The translations under genes and the position numbers were made by a program. This document shows, in pieces, positions 52,357 to 62,245 of a stretch of 64,000 nucleotides of DNA. Position 1 is the first letter of the stretch, and each line of letters starts with the position of its first letter. This DNA comes from Mycolicibacterium agri (GTDB lineage Bacteria > Actinomycetota > Actinomycetes > Mycobacteriales > Mycobacteriaceae): positions 124,001-188,000 of the forward strand of contig NZ_PDCP01000002.1 in the NCBI RefSeq assembly GCF_002553505.1, given 5' to 3'. The notes below the pieces were generated by a model. That model was not told the DNA's origin. It saw only the letters and a list, made by a program, of their open reading frames with translations, and made no database searches.

Positions 52357-53136
52357 CTACATCGACTCGGCCGCGGCGGCCGGCGCCAGGCCTAGGCTGC
52401 CGGACCGGCCCGCGGTGATGAGCTCGACGATCTGACTGTGGGTGACCTCCGACGCCTTCACTTCGGCGGCCACCCGTCCCAGATACAGCGCACACACCCG
52501 GTCGGCGACCTCGAAAACGTCGGCCATGTTGTGCGAGATGAACACCACCCCCAGACCCTGGTCGGCGAGCCTGCGCACCAGGTCGAGGACCTGACGGGTC
52601 TGCGCGACGCCGAGCGCCGCGGTGGGCTCGTCCAGCAGCACCACCTTCGAATTCCACAGCACCGATTTGGCGATCGCCACCGTCTGACGCTGCCCGCCCG
52701 ACAGCGTGGACACCGGCGCGGGCACCGATTTCACGGTGCGCACCGACAGCGACGACAGCGCCTGCCGCGCCATCGACTCCATCGTCGCCTCGTCCAGCAC
52801 GCCGCGGCGTTTGATCTCCCTGCCCAGGAACATGTTCTGGACGATGTCGAGGTTGTCGCACAGCGCCAGATCCTGGTACACCACCTCGACACCGAGGGCC
52901 GCAACGTCATTGGGCCCGTCGATGTGGACCGGCTTGCCCTCGAAGAGGTAGGTACCGGAGTCGATCGGGTAGATACCGGCGATCGCCTTCACCAGGGTCG
53001 ACTTGCCCGCGCCGTTGTCGCCGACCAACGCCGTGACCTCGCCGGGATAGACGCTGAAGTTCACGTCGTGCAATACGTGCACGACACCGAAACTCTTGTT
53101 GACGCCTCGCAGTTCGAGGATCGGTTGATTCACCAT
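52357..53136 (-). CDS. xylG: Sugar ABC-transporter ATP-binding protein (single domain)
   Basis: The 259-residue ATPase has Walker A GDNGAGKSTLVKA (about 38-50), a Q-loop in VVYQDLALCDNLD, signature LSGGQRQTVAIAK, Walker B VVLLDEPTAALGV and a switch His in VVFISHNMADV. It contains one ATPase domain; the E. coli XylG/RbsA proteins have two, so this is the FrcA-like short type. It energises the XylF/XylH importer. Spacing is 33 bases to the binding protein and 25 to the permease. Confidence 0.87.
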   Translation of the reverse strand: MVNQPILELRGVNKSFGVVHVLHDVNFSVYPGEVTALVGDNGAGKSTLVKAIAGIYPIDSGTYLFEGKPVHIDGPNDVAALGVEVVYQDLALCDNLDIVQNMFLGREIKRRGVLDEATMESMARQALSSLSVRTVKSVPAPVSTLSGGQRQTVAIAKSVLWNSKVVLLDEPTAALGVAQTRQVLDLVRRLADQGLGVVFISHNMADVFEVADRVCALYLGRVAAEVKASEVTHSQIVELITAGRSGSLGLAPAAAAESM

Positions 53137-53169
53137 GGCGGTTCCGTGTGTTCGCTGGGACGCGCCCGG

Positions 53170-54246
53170 TTACAGACCGGCGGACGCGCACATCTGCGCG
53201 AACTGACCCGCGCAGACCTCGGCCTTGTCCTGCCCACCGTCATCGAACACCACATCCACGTTGTCCTTGGTGATCGCCTTGGGCGTCAACAGCACCGAGG
53301 GCACGTCGCGGTTACCGGTGTCGTCGCGGCTCGTCGAATTTGTTTTCACCTCTTCGCCTTTGGCCAACGCGATCGCCGCATCGGCCAACGCGCCCGCTTC
53401 CTCCTGCGCCGACTTGTACACCGTCATGCACTGCGTGCCTGCCAGGATGTTCTGCAACCCTTCCACGGTCGCGTCCTGACCCGTCACCGGAACCTGCCCG
53501 GCGCGGCCGTTCTTCTCCAGGATCGAGATCACCGAACCGGCCAGCCCGTCGTTGGCCGCATAGACACCGTCGACCTTTCCGTCGGCCGCGGTGTAGAGCT
53601 GCTCGAAGATCGTGACGGCCGCATCGTTGTCCCAGTCCGGCACCGCCTGCTCACCGGCCACCGTGATGGTCGGCGTCTTGTCCACCACGGAATGCGCGCC
53701 GTCGGTGAACAGCGTCGCGTTGTTGTCGGTCGGAGATCCGTTCAGGAACACCACATCCGCCTGTTTTCCGGCCAGGCAGTCGACCAGGCCTTGGCCCTGC
53801 AGTTCACCGACTTTGGTGTTGTCGAAGGAGATGTAGGCGTCGGCCGATCCGCCGAGCGTCAACCGGTCGTAGTCGAGGGTCTTGACGCCCTGGGTCGCGG
53901 CCTTCTGCTGGATGGCGGCGCCGCTGTCGGAGTCGAGGTTGACGATGGCCAGCACCGTGACACCGTCGGCGATCATCCCGTCGGCGATGGTGGCCATCTT
54001 GTCGGCCGAACCTTCGGCGTTCTGGATGGTGTAGTCGACACCGGCCTCCTTGAACGCCGCTTCCAGCGCCGGACGGTCCTTGGACTCCCAGCGCACCGAC
54101 GACTTGGTGTCGGGCAGGATGACGCCGATCTTGGCCGATGCCGCGCCGTCGCCGCCAGCGTCGCCACTGCTACCGCTGGAACACCCGGTGAGTGTGACAC
54201 CAGCGCCGATCACGATGGCGGCGGCCAGGCCGGTGGATCGCTTCAT
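53170..54246 (-). CDS. xylF: Sugar-binding lipoprotein (XylF-like)
   Basis: The 358-residue protein has a lipoprotein signal with TLTGC (Cys at about 22), then a periplasmic-binding-protein type 1 fold. IGVILPDTKSSVRWESKDRP is close to the xylose-binding opening, and TLDYDRLTLGGSADAYISFD and AANDGLAGSVISILEKNG match XylF. The ATG at 54246 gives a normal signal; in-frame upstream codons would lengthen it unnaturally. It captures sugar outside the membrane for the importer. Confidence 0.87.
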   Translation of the reverse strand: MKRSTGLAAAIVIGAGVTLTGCSSGSSGDAGGDGAASAKIGVILPDTKSSVRWESKDRPALEAAFKEAGVDYTIQNAEGSADKMATIADGMIADGVTVLAIVNLDSDSGAAIQQKAATQGVKTLDYDRLTLGGSADAYISFDNTKVGELQGQGLVDCLAGKQADVVFLNGSPTDNNATLFTDGAHSVVDKTPTITVAGEQAVPDWDNDAAVTIFEQLYTAADGKVDGVYAANDGLAGSVISILEKNGRAGQVPVTGQDATVEGLQNILAGTQCMTVYKSAQEEAGALADAAIALAKGEEVKTNSTSRDDTGNRDVPSVLLTPKAITKDNVDVVFDDGGQDKAEVCAGQFAQMCASAGL

Positions 54247-54284
54247 AAGCTGTGCCTTCCTTCGGAAATGGTTGCGGGCGATGC

Positions 54285-55505
54285 TCATCGGGCACCCACC
54301 AAGTGCTCGATGGCGAGCTGGTTGAGTCGCACAAAGCCGAATCCCTTTGCCCCGAAATAGGTATCGGGATCGAAGTCCTCCCACGCGGAACGGTCGGCCA
54401 GCAGATCGGTGTAGGTCTCCCCCTGGTTCAGCGTCGGCTCACGCAGTTCGCCCACCCGCGACCGCCGCATCGCCTCGGCCACCTCGGGGTCGGCGCGGAA
54501 CGCGGCCGCCCGCTGTTTGAGCAGCAGATACATCCGCATGTTCGCCGCCGCCGAGTCCCATACACCCGTGAAATCCTCGGTGCGGCTGGGTTTGTAGTCG
54601 AAGTGCCTCGGCCCGGTGTAGCTGGGGCCGCCGTCGGGTCCGCCGTTCTCCAACAGGTCCACCAACGCGAACGCGTTGGCGAGATCGCCGTGCCCGAACA
54701 CCAGGTCCTGATCGAACTTGATGCCCCGCTGGCCGTTGAGGTCGATGTGGAACAGCTTGCCGCTGTAGAGCGCCTGGCTGATGCCGTGCATGAAGTTCAG
54801 TCCGGACATCTGCTCGTGACCGGTCTCGGGGTTGACCCCGAACAGTTCCGGATGCTCAAGGGTGTCGATGAACGCCAGCGCATGGCCGACGGTCGGCAGC
54901 AGGATGTCGCCGCGCGGTTCGTTGGGTTTGGGCTCGATCGCGAAGCGCAACGCGATGCCCTGGTCGATCACATACTGCGCCAGCAGATTCAGCGCTTCGC
55001 GGTAACGTTCGAACGCGGCCCGGACGTCCTTGGCGCTGTCGTACTCGCTGCCCTCCCGGCCGCCCCACATGACGAAGGTTTCGGCGCCGAGCTCGGCGGC
55101 AAGGTCGATGTTGCGCAGCACCTTTCGCAGCGCGAACCGTCGCACCGCGCGGTCGTTGCTGGTGAACCCGCCGTCCTTGAACACGGGATGGGTGAACAGG
55201 TTGGTCGTCAGCATCGGCACGACCATGCCGGTGGACGCGAGCGCCGCCTGAAGCCGGTCGATCTGGCTGCGGCGCTCGGCTTCCGACGAGCCGAACGGAA
55301 AAAGGTCGTCGTCGTGCATCGTCAGCCCGTAGGCGCCCAGTTCGGCCAGGCGCTCCACCGCCTCGACCACGTCGAGGGCCGGTCGGGTGGCGACGCCGAA
55401 CGGGTCGGCGGCCGGCCAGCCTACCGTCCACAACCCGAACGAGAATTTGTCGTCGGGGCGCGGCTGCAGATCGCCGGCATGAAGGCTGGACTCGAGTACG
55501 GACAT
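54285..55505 (-). CDS. xylA: Xylose isomerase
   Basis: The 406-residue TIM-barrel enzyme of Streptomyces type converts xylose to xylulose. Readable are [38 protein letters not shown], the metal/substrate block [29 protein letters not shown] and [20 protein letters not shown] with the metal-binding acidic residues. The ATG at 55505 is chosen over 55553 on family length. It is the first gene of xylA-xylF-xylG-xylH, divergent from a ROK regulator. No xylulokinase gene is in the window. Confidence 0.93.
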   Translation of the reverse strand: MSVLESSLHAGDLQPRPDDKFSFGLWTVGWPAADPFGVATRPALDVVEAVERLAELGAYGLTMHDDDLFPFGSSEAERRSQIDRLQAALASTGMVVPMLTTNLFTHPVFKDGGFTSNDRAVRRFALRKVLRNIDLAAELGAETFVMWGGREGSEYDSAKDVRAAFERYREALNLLAQYVIDQGIALRFAIEPKPNEPRGDILLPTVGHALAFIDTLEHPELFGVNPETGHEQMSGLNFMHGISQALYSGKLFHIDLNGQRGIKFDQDLVFGHGDLANAFALVDLLENGGPDGGPSYTGPRHFDYKPSRTEDFTGVWDSAAANMRMYLLLKQRAAAFRADPEVAEAMRRSRVGELREPTLNQGETYTDLLADRSAWEDFDPDTYFGAKGFGFVRLNQLAIEHLVGAR

Positions 55506-55533
55506 CGGAGCTCCCGTGTGGCATGCATCTGGA

Positions 55534-55554
55534 TTTGTTCTGCCGCCGAACATA
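55534..55554. promoter_or_regulatory. Candidate ROK (XylR-like) operator
   Basis: TTTGTTC (55534-55540) and GAACATA (55548-55554) are near-perfect inverted arms (6 of 7) around TGCCGCC. It lies between divergent xylA (start 55505) and the ROK regulator (start 55615). It is placed where a repressor could control both genes. Confidence 0.5.
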
Positions 55555-55614
55555 TGATGTGGCCCGCGCCACTGTCAATAGGTGTGCGCCGACGGCAGTG
55601 CAACAGGGGGTGGG

Positions 55615-56754
55615 ATGCGAATCGGGACGAGCACCGACGACGTCCGGCGGCGCAACCTTTCGGTGGTGTTGTCGCTGGTGCACCGCCGCCGGGCGCTCAG
55701 CCGGGCCGACCTCACCAAGCGCACGGGGTTGTCCCGCTCTACGGTGAAGGCGCTGGTGGAGGAGCTCACCGACGCCGGCCTGGTGGAGGAGGTGCAGGCC
55801 GGGCCGCCGAGCCAGGTGGGCCGTCCCAGCCCGCTGGTACGACCCCGGAGCCGGGTCCTGACCGTCGCCGTCAATCCCGAAGTCGACGCGATCACCATCG
55901 GGCTGGTGGCGCTCGGCGGGCGGGTGCTGGAGATGAAACGGCGCCCGACCACCGACGTCCCCAGCGCCGCCGAGACGACCGCCGTCGCCGCGAAGGTGAT
56001 CGCCGGGATGCGCCGCGGGCTCGGCTCGCAGTGCACTATCACCGCGATCGGCGTCGCCGTGCCGGGCCTGGTACACGCATTCGACAAGACCGTGCAACTG
56101 GCACCGCACCTGGAGTGGCACGACGAGTCGATCGGCGAGATGCTCAGTGCGGCAACCGGTCTGCCGGTGTTCGCGGCGAATGACGCCAACGCGGGCGCGA
56201 TCGCCGAGCACATCTTCGGCAACCACCACGACCCCGATCACATGATCTACGTCAACGGTGGCGCCAGCGGCATCGGCGCGGGATTCGTGGTGTCCGGAGA
56301 GCTGCTCGAGGGTGCGGCCGGATATGCCGGCGAGCTGGGCCACACCTTCGTGGGCGGCGGAAAACGGTGCCACTGCGGTCAGATCGGTTGCCTCGAAACC
56401 GAGGTCAGCCAACGGCTGATCAACGCCGCCGGTGCCGCCAAGAAGCGGCAGGGCATAGAACGGCAGACCCGATATCTCGGTATCGCCCTCGGCAATGCGA
56501 TCAACATGCTCAATCCGCGGCTGATCGTGCTCGGCGGGTTCCTGCGCGAATTCCCCGTGCTGGCGCCGCAGGCCCTGCTCGACGCCGTGGCCGAGCACAG
56601 CATGCGCGGCCCCAACGAGATGGTCCGCATCGTGCCCGCCAGCCTCGGCGCCGAGACGCTGATGATCGGTGCTGCCGAGTTGGCGTTCGCACCGCTACTG
56701 GCCGACCCCACGCACCTGAACAAGCGCATCGACCGCGACGGCGCCGCTCGGTGA
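55615..56754 (+). CDS. ROK-family transcriptional regulator (XylR-like)
   Basis: The 379-residue protein has an N-terminal MarR/winged-helix DNA-binding part (about 8-70, ALSRADLTKRTGLSRSTVKAL) and a ROK sugar-kinase-like domain. Features are GVAVPGLVH, ANDANAGAIAEHIFG, GGASGIGAGFVV and the zinc motif GKRCHCGQIGCLE. It lies divergent from xylA, so it probably represses the xylose genes until sugar binds. Its 3' end overlaps the convergent acyl-CoA synthetase gene by 60 bases. Confidence 0.9.
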   Translation: MRIGTSTDDVRRRNLSVVLSLVHRRRALSRADLTKRTGLSRSTVKALVEELTDAGLVEEVQAGPPSQVGRPSPLVRPRSRVLTVAVNPEVDAITIGLVALGGRVLEMKRRPTTDVPSAAETTAVAAKVIAGMRRGLGSQCTITAIGVAVPGLVHAFDKTVQLAPHLEWHDESIGEMLSAATGLPVFAANDANAGAIAEHIFGNHHDPDHMIYVNGGASGIGAGFVVSGELLEGAAGYAGELGHTFVGGGKRCHCGQIGCLETEVSQRLINAAGAAKKRQGIERQTRYLGIALGNAINMLNPRLIVLGGFLREFPVLAPQALLDAVAEHSMRGPNEMVRIVPASLGAETLMIGAAELAFAPLLADPTHLNKRIDRDGAAR

Positions 56755-58728
56755 GGCGATGACGGGATTGACCTCGACCGCGTCGACGAGGTCGCCGATC
56801 TCGACGGCGAGTTGCGAGAACGCCATGATCACGTCGGTCAGCGCCTCGATGTCCGCGGCGGGGGCGCCCCGCCAGCCGGCGAGCAACGGACGGATGCGCA
56901 AGCCGTCGAGCATGCCGCGGGCGGCGTCGCGCGACACCGGTGGGCAGGCGACCACCCGATCGGCCAGCAGTTCCACCAGCGTGCCGCCTGCCGCGACGAT
57001 CAGCAGCGGACCGAAGCCCGGGTCCCGCACGACGCCGACGGAGATCTCGACGCCGGGTTCCACCATCGGCTCCACGGTCACCTCGGGCCCGAGCGCGTCG
57101 GCCATCGCCGTGTACGCCATCGCGAGCGCCGCGTCGTCGGCGATGTCGAGCACCACCCCGCCGACATCGCTTTTATGCGCGGTCCCAGTGGTTTTCAGCG
57201 CCACCGGATAGCCGACGGCATCGGCGGCCGCCAACGCCGCGCCCGCAGAGTCGGCGGTGCGGACGTCGACGACTGGGACGCCGTAGTCGGCGAGCAACTC
57301 GAAGGGCGACGCGTCGTCGGTAAGCCGGGACAGCCAGCGCTCGCGTCGCTTTGGCCGCACCGTACAGACCACCCGCGAGACGGGCAGGGGCCAGCGCGCC
57401 AGATGCCACAGCGCCGCCAACCCGCTGCGGGCGCCTTCGAGCACCGGAATCCCATTGTCGCGCAGCCGTTCCGCAGAAGGCCGGTCGATCGCCGAAGCCA
57501 CCGACGTCAGCATCGCCACGGGCGCCTCGGTGGCCTTGGCGACATCGATCATCGCGTCGGCGTAGGCGGTGTCGCCGTCGAACTCGGTGACCAGATCGAC
57601 GGCCAAAGCGGTGACGGCCACCGCCGGATCATCGACCATCGCCCGCAGGCATGCGCCGAAAAGGTTGCGGGTGTCGGCACCGGTGCCCCACACGTCCAGC
57701 GGATTGGTGGCCGCCAGCCCCTCGTCGAGCAGGTCGCCGATCGTCGCCGTGGTGTCGGCGCCCAGTTCGGCGAACTCCACCCCGAGTTCGTGGGCCAGAT
57801 CGGCCATCAACGCCCGCTCGGCGCCCGAATCATGCACGGTGGCAATGCCACCCGGCGTTGCACGCCGTCCGGCCGAGAACAGTTCGAGCGTGTCGGCGAA
57901 CTCTGCCAAATCACTGACATGCACGGCGCCGACCGAGGCGCAGAACGCTTGCCATGCCGCGTGCTCGCCCGCCAGCGCGCCCGAGTGCGCGGCCACCATC
58001 ACCCGTCCGCGCGGCGATCCGCCGACGGTGAGGATCACCACCGGCACGTCCTGGTCGGCGGCGCGCAGCAGCGAGTCGCGCAACCGCGCGACCTCCCGCG
58101 GCGCCTCGAGAAGCAGTGCGATGATTCGTGTTTCGGGGTCGTTCAACGCGTAGTCGACGTAGTCGGCGGCGTGGGTGACCAGTTCCTGACCGCTCGACAC
58201 CGCCAGCCGGAAGCCGAACCCGCGGCGGGCCCGCAGCAGCGTCGAGAACGCCGAACCGGAATGCGTGACGAGGCTGATCCCGCCCTCGGGCAACGGATCC
58301 GGCTCCAGGTAGCCCATCGCCCGGACGCCGAGCGCGTTGTTGACGAACCCCATACAGCCGGCGCCGCACACCGCCATTCCGGCCTCGGTGGCAATCCTTC
58401 GTATTTCGTCGCGTAGCCCGTGCGCCGAGCCGAACAGCACCGCCGACTTCGCACCGGCGGCCGCGGCCGCCTCCAGTTGTTCGACGAGCACCGCGTCGGG
58501 GACGCCGAGCAGCGCCACGTCGACCGGCTCGTCGAGGTCGGCCAGCGACGGCACACATGGCAGGCCGTCGATGCTGTCATAGCGCGGGTTGACCAGATGA
58601 AAGCGCGCCGAACCGCGTTGCGCTTCAATGATCATTCGCGAGCCGAAGCTGTCGGGCCGTGGGCTGGCACCGACGAGCGCCATCGACCGCGCGCCCAACA
58701 TGGCGGCGGTGCGCTCGGCACGGCTCAT
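56695..58728 (-). CDS. NDP-forming acyl-CoA synthetase (alpha-beta fusion)
   Basis: The 677-residue protein fuses the CoA-binding/ligase domains (residues about 1-440: ARSMALVGASPRPDSFGSRM, GCMGFVNNALGVRAMGYLEP, LVTHSGSAFSTLL) to a C-terminal ATP-grasp domain (about 460-677: YPVALKTTGTAHKSDVGGVV, EISVGVVRDPGFGPLLIVAAGG, AVEVNPVIA). Domain order fits the fused ADP-forming acetate-CoA ligase type. It activates a carboxylate to its CoA thioester. Translational coupling to the FAD enzyme upstream (ATGA) suggests it handles an acid arising from that oxidation. Confidence 0.87.
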   Translation of the reverse strand: MSRAERTAAMLGARSMALVGASPRPDSFGSRMIIEAQRGSARFHLVNPRYDSIDGLPCVPSLADLDEPVDVALLGVPDAVLVEQLEAAAAAGAKSAVLFGSAHGLRDEIRRIATEAGMAVCGAGCMGFVNNALGVRAMGYLEPDPLPEGGISLVTHSGSAFSTLLRARRGFGFRLAVSSGQELVTHAADYVDYALNDPETRIIALLLEAPREVARLRDSLLRAADQDVPVVILTVGGSPRGRVMVAAHSGALAGEHAAWQAFCASVGAVHVSDLAEFADTLELFSAGRRATPGGIATVHDSGAERALMADLAHELGVEFAELGADTTATIGDLLDEGLAATNPLDVWGTGADTRNLFGACLRAMVDDPAVAVTALAVDLVTEFDGDTAYADAMIDVAKATEAPVAMLTSVASAIDRPSAERLRDNGIPVLEGARSGLAALWHLARWPLPVSRVVCTVRPKRRERWLSRLTDDASPFELLADYGVPVVDVRTADSAGAALAAADAVGYPVALKTTGTAHKSDVGGVVLDIADDAALAMAYTAMADALGPEVTVEPMVEPGVEISVGVVRDPGFGPLLIVAAGGTLVELLADRVVACPPVSRDAARGMLDGLRIRPLLAGWRGAPAADIEALTDVIMAFSQLAVEIGDLVDAVEVNPVIASPSGAVAVDALVQVRGVGQ

Positions 58729-60350
58729 GTCCGCCGGAACCGCTTCAGGCCTCGCTTGTCGGCCAGCGCGGCCCGCGCGGCCTGCCAACCGGGGATGCCG
58801 CACACCCCTCCGCCTGCGTGCGTTCCCGAACTGCCGTTGTACAGCCCGGCGATCGGCGTGCGGTAGTCGGCATAGCCGGGTGCGGGCCGCATGTGGAACA
58901 GCTGCTCCAGCGACAGTTCGCCGTGGAAGATGTTGCCGCCGAGCAGCCCGTACTCCTGCTCCATCTCGTACGGGCCGACGATGTCGCGGTGCGTGATCGA
59001 CGCCTTGAACCCCGGCGCCACCTGGTCGTAGAGGTCGATGAGCCGGTCGGCGTAGGCGTCGAGTTCCTCGGTGTGCGGCGCCTCGTGCCAGTCGGCGGGC
59101 ACCCACTGGGTGAACAGCGACATGATGTGCGTGCCATCGGGATTGAGCGTTTTGTCCAGCGTGGTGGGGATGACGCCGTCGCTGAACGGCAGCAGTGCGG
59201 GCCGTCCGGTGCGGGCGTCCTGGAACGCGGCCTCGATGAACTCGACCGTCGGCGCCATCTCCACCGACCCGGTATGGTGTTCGGCCTGTCCCTTGCTGGG
59301 GTTGGCGGTGAAGTTCGGCAGTTCGGCGATCGCCAGGTTGATCTTCACCACGCCGCTGCGGGTCTTGTAGTGCTCGATGTCGCGGACGAACTCCTCCGGC
59401 AGCTCGGTACGCGGAATATGGTCCAGGAACGCAGTTTTCGGATGCAACGTGCTGACAACCACCGGCGCGTGAATCTCGTCGCCGTTCTCCAGCACCGCTC
59501 CCTGCACGCGGCCGTTGCGCACCAGCAGCCGGGCCACCCGCGCGTTGGTGCGGATCTCGGCGCCGAAGCTGCGCGCCGACTTGGCGATCGCCGCCGACAC
59601 GCCGCCCATCCCGCCCTCGGGAAAGCCCCAGCTGCCGAGTTGGCCGTCACCGACGTCGCCGATCGAGTGATGGGCCATCACATACGCGGTGCCGGGTTCG
59701 CATGGGCCTGCCCATGTTCCGATGACGCCGTTGACCGCGAGCGCGCCTTTGATTTGCGGTGATTCGAACCAGTCGTCGAGCAGATCGGCGATGCTCATCG
59801 TGAGCAGCCGGGTGATGTCGGCGGTGGTGCGCACGTTGATGCCACGCTGACTCCACACCAGCTTCGCGAGCTCCAGCAGATCCGACGGGCGCTTCGAGCC
59901 GATGTTGGGCGGCACCTGCGTCAGCAGCGGACCCATCACCTCGGCGATGCCCTCCAGCCACGCGTTCCATTTCGGCCACGCCTCGGCGTCCTTCTTCGAC
60001 CATTTCGCCAGCTCCTCGTAGGTGCGGGCCGGGTCGTCCTCGTAGATCGTCAGCGACCCGCCTTCGGGAAACGCCTGGTAGTAGGGCCCCATCGGGTGCA
60101 CCTTGTAGCCGTGCCGGTCGAGTTCGAGCTCGCGGATGATGGTCGGCGGCATCAGGCTCATCACGTAGGACAGCCGCGTCACCCGCAGATGCGGGGCGTC
60201 CTCCCACGGCGACTCCGTGGTGGCGGCGCCGCCGAGTGAGGCGCGCGATTCCAGCACCAGGGTCCTGGCGCCCGATCGGGCCAGATACGCCGCAGAAACC
60301 AGGCCGTTGTGACCGCCGCCGATGACGATGGCGTCGTATGTGTTCGACAT
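58725..60350 (-). CDS. Phytoene-desaturase-like FAD-dependent oxidoreductase
   Basis: The 541-residue protein has the N-terminal FAD motif AIVIGGGHNGLVSAAYLARS, LESRASLGGAATTE, and a C-terminal GLYNGSSGTHAGGGVCGIPG cofactor-closing motif. It belongs to the COG1233 group, which includes carotenoid desaturases and many uncharacterised amine-oxidase-fold proteins (PYROXD2-like). No carotenoid genes are near. It is divergent from the TetR regulator, with a BetI-like operator 35 bases upstream, and is coupled to the acyl-CoA synthetase gene. Confidence 0.87.
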   Translation of the reverse strand: MSNTYDAIVIGGGHNGLVSAAYLARSGARTLVLESRASLGGAATTESPWEDAPHLRVTRLSYVMSLMPPTIIRELELDRHGYKVHPMGPYYQAFPEGGSLTIYEDDPARTYEELAKWSKKDAEAWPKWNAWLEGIAEVMGPLLTQVPPNIGSKRPSDLLELAKLVWSQRGINVRTTADITRLLTMSIADLLDDWFESPQIKGALAVNGVIGTWAGPCEPGTAYVMAHHSIGDVGDGQLGSWGFPEGGMGGVSAAIAKSARSFGAEIRTNARVARLLVRNGRVQGAVLENGDEIHAPVVVSTLHPKTAFLDHIPRTELPEEFVRDIEHYKTRSGVVKINLAIAELPNFTANPSKGQAEHHTGSVEMAPTVEFIEAAFQDARTGRPALLPFSDGVIPTTLDKTLNPDGTHIMSLFTQWVPADWHEAPHTEELDAYADRLIDLYDQVAPGFKASITHRDIVGPYEMEQEYGLLGGNIFHGELSLEQLFHMRPAPGYADYRTPIAGLYNGSSGTHAGGGVCGIPGWQAARAALADKRGLKRFRRT

Positions 60351-60384
60351 ATCGGGTCCTTTACTCCCCGCCAGGACGAGCGCC

Positions 60385-60404
60385 TTGACTGACTGTTCAA
60401 TCTA
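60385..60404. promoter_or_regulatory. BetI-like TetR operator, site 2
   Basis: TTGACTGACTGTTCAATCTA fits the shared motif with core GACTGA-N4-TCAATC (60387-60402). It lies between the FAD-enzyme gene (start 60350) and the TetR gene (start 60465), as expected for autoregulation. It is less symmetrical than sites 1 and 3. Confidence 0.7.
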
Positions 60405-60464
60405 ATCAAGTGTTAGGCTGCAGACAAGTGGCAACGTTGCGACGAGGAGGGGGAGCACGACGAC

Positions 60465-61103
60465 ATGGCCGAACCGGCACCGGCGACGGCGAACAACGAA
60501 CCCCGTCGCATCGAGATGCTCCGAGCGGCCGCGGAGCTGATCTGCGAACGCGGCTTCGGCGACACCCGCATCGCCGACGTCGCAAAGCGGGCGGGGGTCA
60601 GCTCAGCGCTCGTCATCTACTACTTCGGCACCCGCGACCGGCTTCTGGTCGACGCGCTGCGCTACTCCGAAGAGTCGTTCTACGAAGCCGCCGAGCGGAT
60701 GCTGTCGGAGGTTTCCTCCCTGCGCGAGCGGTTGTCGCTGCTGATCAAGTGGACGTGCGTGCCCGAGGCCAACGACGACGAGATCCCCGGCGCCTGGGGT
60801 CTGTGGTTTGACTTGTGGGCGCAGGCTTTTCGGCATGACGAGGTGAAGGCAGGCCGCGTCGAACTGGACGCCAGGTGGCGGCAGATGATCATCGACGCGA
60901 TCAAGTCGGCGGACCTCGACACCGACGTGGACCCGCGGATGTTCGCGCTGGAGTTCTCCGCGCTGCTCGACGGGCTGTCCATCCAGGTGGCGCTCGAAGA
61001 CCCCGAAGTCGACTCGGCGGTGGCCTATGACATCGCGATGCGCTTCGCCGAACGCGAGCTGAACCTGCCGCCCGAGAAGAAGCGCCCGGTCAGGAAACGC
61101 TGA
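60465..61103 (+). CDS. BetI-like TetR-family regulator
   Basis: This 212-residue regulator has a TetR helix-turn-helix (about 17-62: MLRAAAELICERGFGDTRIA, VAKRAGVSSALVIYYFGTRD) and a BetI-type C-terminal domain (about 90-200) with WGLWFDLWAQAFRHDEV and LDGLSIQVALEDPEV. It is the only TetR gene beside the three shared palindromes and so is the likely repressor, sensing an amine-type ligand. The ATG follows a GAGGAGGGGGAG stretch. Its end overlaps the convergent ATPase gene by 14 bases. Confidence 0.88.
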   Translation: MAEPAPATANNEPRRIEMLRAAAELICERGFGDTRIADVAKRAGVSSALVIYYFGTRDRLLVDALRYSEESFYEAAERMLSEVSSLRERLSLLIKWTCVPEANDDEIPGAWGLWFDLWAQAFRHDEVKAGRVELDARWRQMIIDAIKSADLDTDVDPRMFALEFSALLDGLSIQVALEDPEVDSAVAYDIAMRFAERELNLPPEKKRPVRKR

Positions 61104-62232
61104 GCGCGTCCTCGGCCACCGGATCGGCGATCACCGGTGCCGAACTGCGGTGCAGCACGCGCACCGCGTCGTGGGTGCACACGCAGTTGACCCGCTCCCC
61201 CGGTTGATGGCGGACCGAGCCGGGACCGGCATGGTTCGGGACCTCGACGACCAATGGCGTGGACGCGCCCACATCCACGTGCACCTGCGTGCAGTGCCCG
61301 AGGAAGATCACCGCGGCGACCACACCGGCAATGGCGTTGCGGCCCTGCCCGATTGGCTCGTCTGCACCCTGCACCGTGATGCGTTCGGGCCGGATGACGA
61401 TGGCCGCATCGCCTGGCGCGGCCGAGTGGTCCACCGCCGCGCCGAGCCGGGTGTCGAGGGCCGAGCACACCGCCGAACCGTTGTCGCACTCGAGCACCTT
61501 GGCCTCGAAGATGTTGGCGGCGCCGAGGAATCCGGCAACGAACGTCGTCGCGGGCGCCGAGTAGATCTCCTGCGGGGGTCCGACCTGCTCGATGCGGCCC
61601 TCGGCCAGCACCGCGATCTGGTCGCTCATGGTGAGCGCTTCTTCTTGATCGTGGGTGACGTAGACGAAGGTGATGCCCACCTCGCGCTGCAGGGCCCGCA
61701 GCTCGAGCTGTAACTGCTTGCGCAGCTTGGCATCCAGTGCGCCGAGTGGCTCGTCGAGCAGCAGCACCTTGGGCCGCAGCACCAGCGCGCGCGCCAGCGC
61801 CACCCGCTGCTGCTGGCCGCCGGAGAGCTGAGCGGGTTTGCGCTTGGCGAACTCGCTCATCCGCGCCAGCTCCAGCGCCTCGCCGACACGTCGCTTGGTC
61901 TCCTCCTTGGCGGCCTTCTGGTACTTGAGTCCGAATGCGACGTTGTCCCACACCGTCATGAACGGAAACAGCGCGTAGGTCTGGAACACGGTGTTGACCG
62001 GGCGCTTGTGCGGCGGGTCCTGGGCGACGTCGCGGCCGTCGAGCAGGATCCGGCCGGAGTCGGGTTTCTCGAAACCGGCGATCATGCGCAGCGTCGTGGT
62101 CTTACCGCAGCCCGATGCGCCGAGAAGCGAATAGAACTGGCCCGCAGGGATGTCGAGGTCGATGCCGGTCACCGCGGGCACCCCGTCGAAGGACTTCGCC
62201 AGCTGTTCCAGCCGGATCGCGCCGCCCTTCAT
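61090..62232 (-). CDS. Polyamine-type ABC-transporter ATP-binding protein (PotA-like)
   Basis: The 380-residue ATPase has Walker A GASGCGKTTT (about 38-47), Q-loop NTVFQTYALFPFMTVWDN, signature LSGGQQQRVALARAL, Walker B VLLLDEPLGALD and switch His in VYVTHDQEEALT. A C-terminal TOBE domain (about 290-370) follows. This matches PotA of spermidine/putrescine importers. Partners would be the PotD-like lipoprotein encoded divergently at 63763 and permeases expected beyond the window. It is 13 bases downstream of the aminotransferase gene. Confidence 0.88.
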   Translation of the reverse strand: MKGGAIRLEQLAKSFDGVPAVTGIDLDIPAGQFYSLLGASGCGKTTTLRMIAGFEKPDSGRILLDGRDVAQDPPHKRPVNTVFQTYALFPFMTVWDNVAFGLKYQKAAKEETKRRVGEALELARMSEFAKRKPAQLSGGQQQRVALARALVLRPKVLLLDEPLGALDAKLRKQLQLELRALQREVGITFVYVTHDQEEALTMSDQIAVLAEGRIEQVGPPQEIYSAPATTFVAGFLGAANIFEAKVLECDNGSAVCSALDTRLGAAVDHSAAPGDAAIVIRPERITVQGADEPIGQGRNAIAGVVAAVIFLGHCTQVHVDVGASTPLVVEVPNHAGPGSVRHQPGERVNCVCTHDAVRVLHRSSAPVIADPVAEDALSVS

Positions 62233-62245
62233 GGGATCCGGCCGT

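Noticed and set aside
58725..60350. Carotenoid biosynthesis via phytoene desaturase
   Set aside because: No crtB, crtE or other carotenoid genes are present, and the operator context points to the amine regulon.
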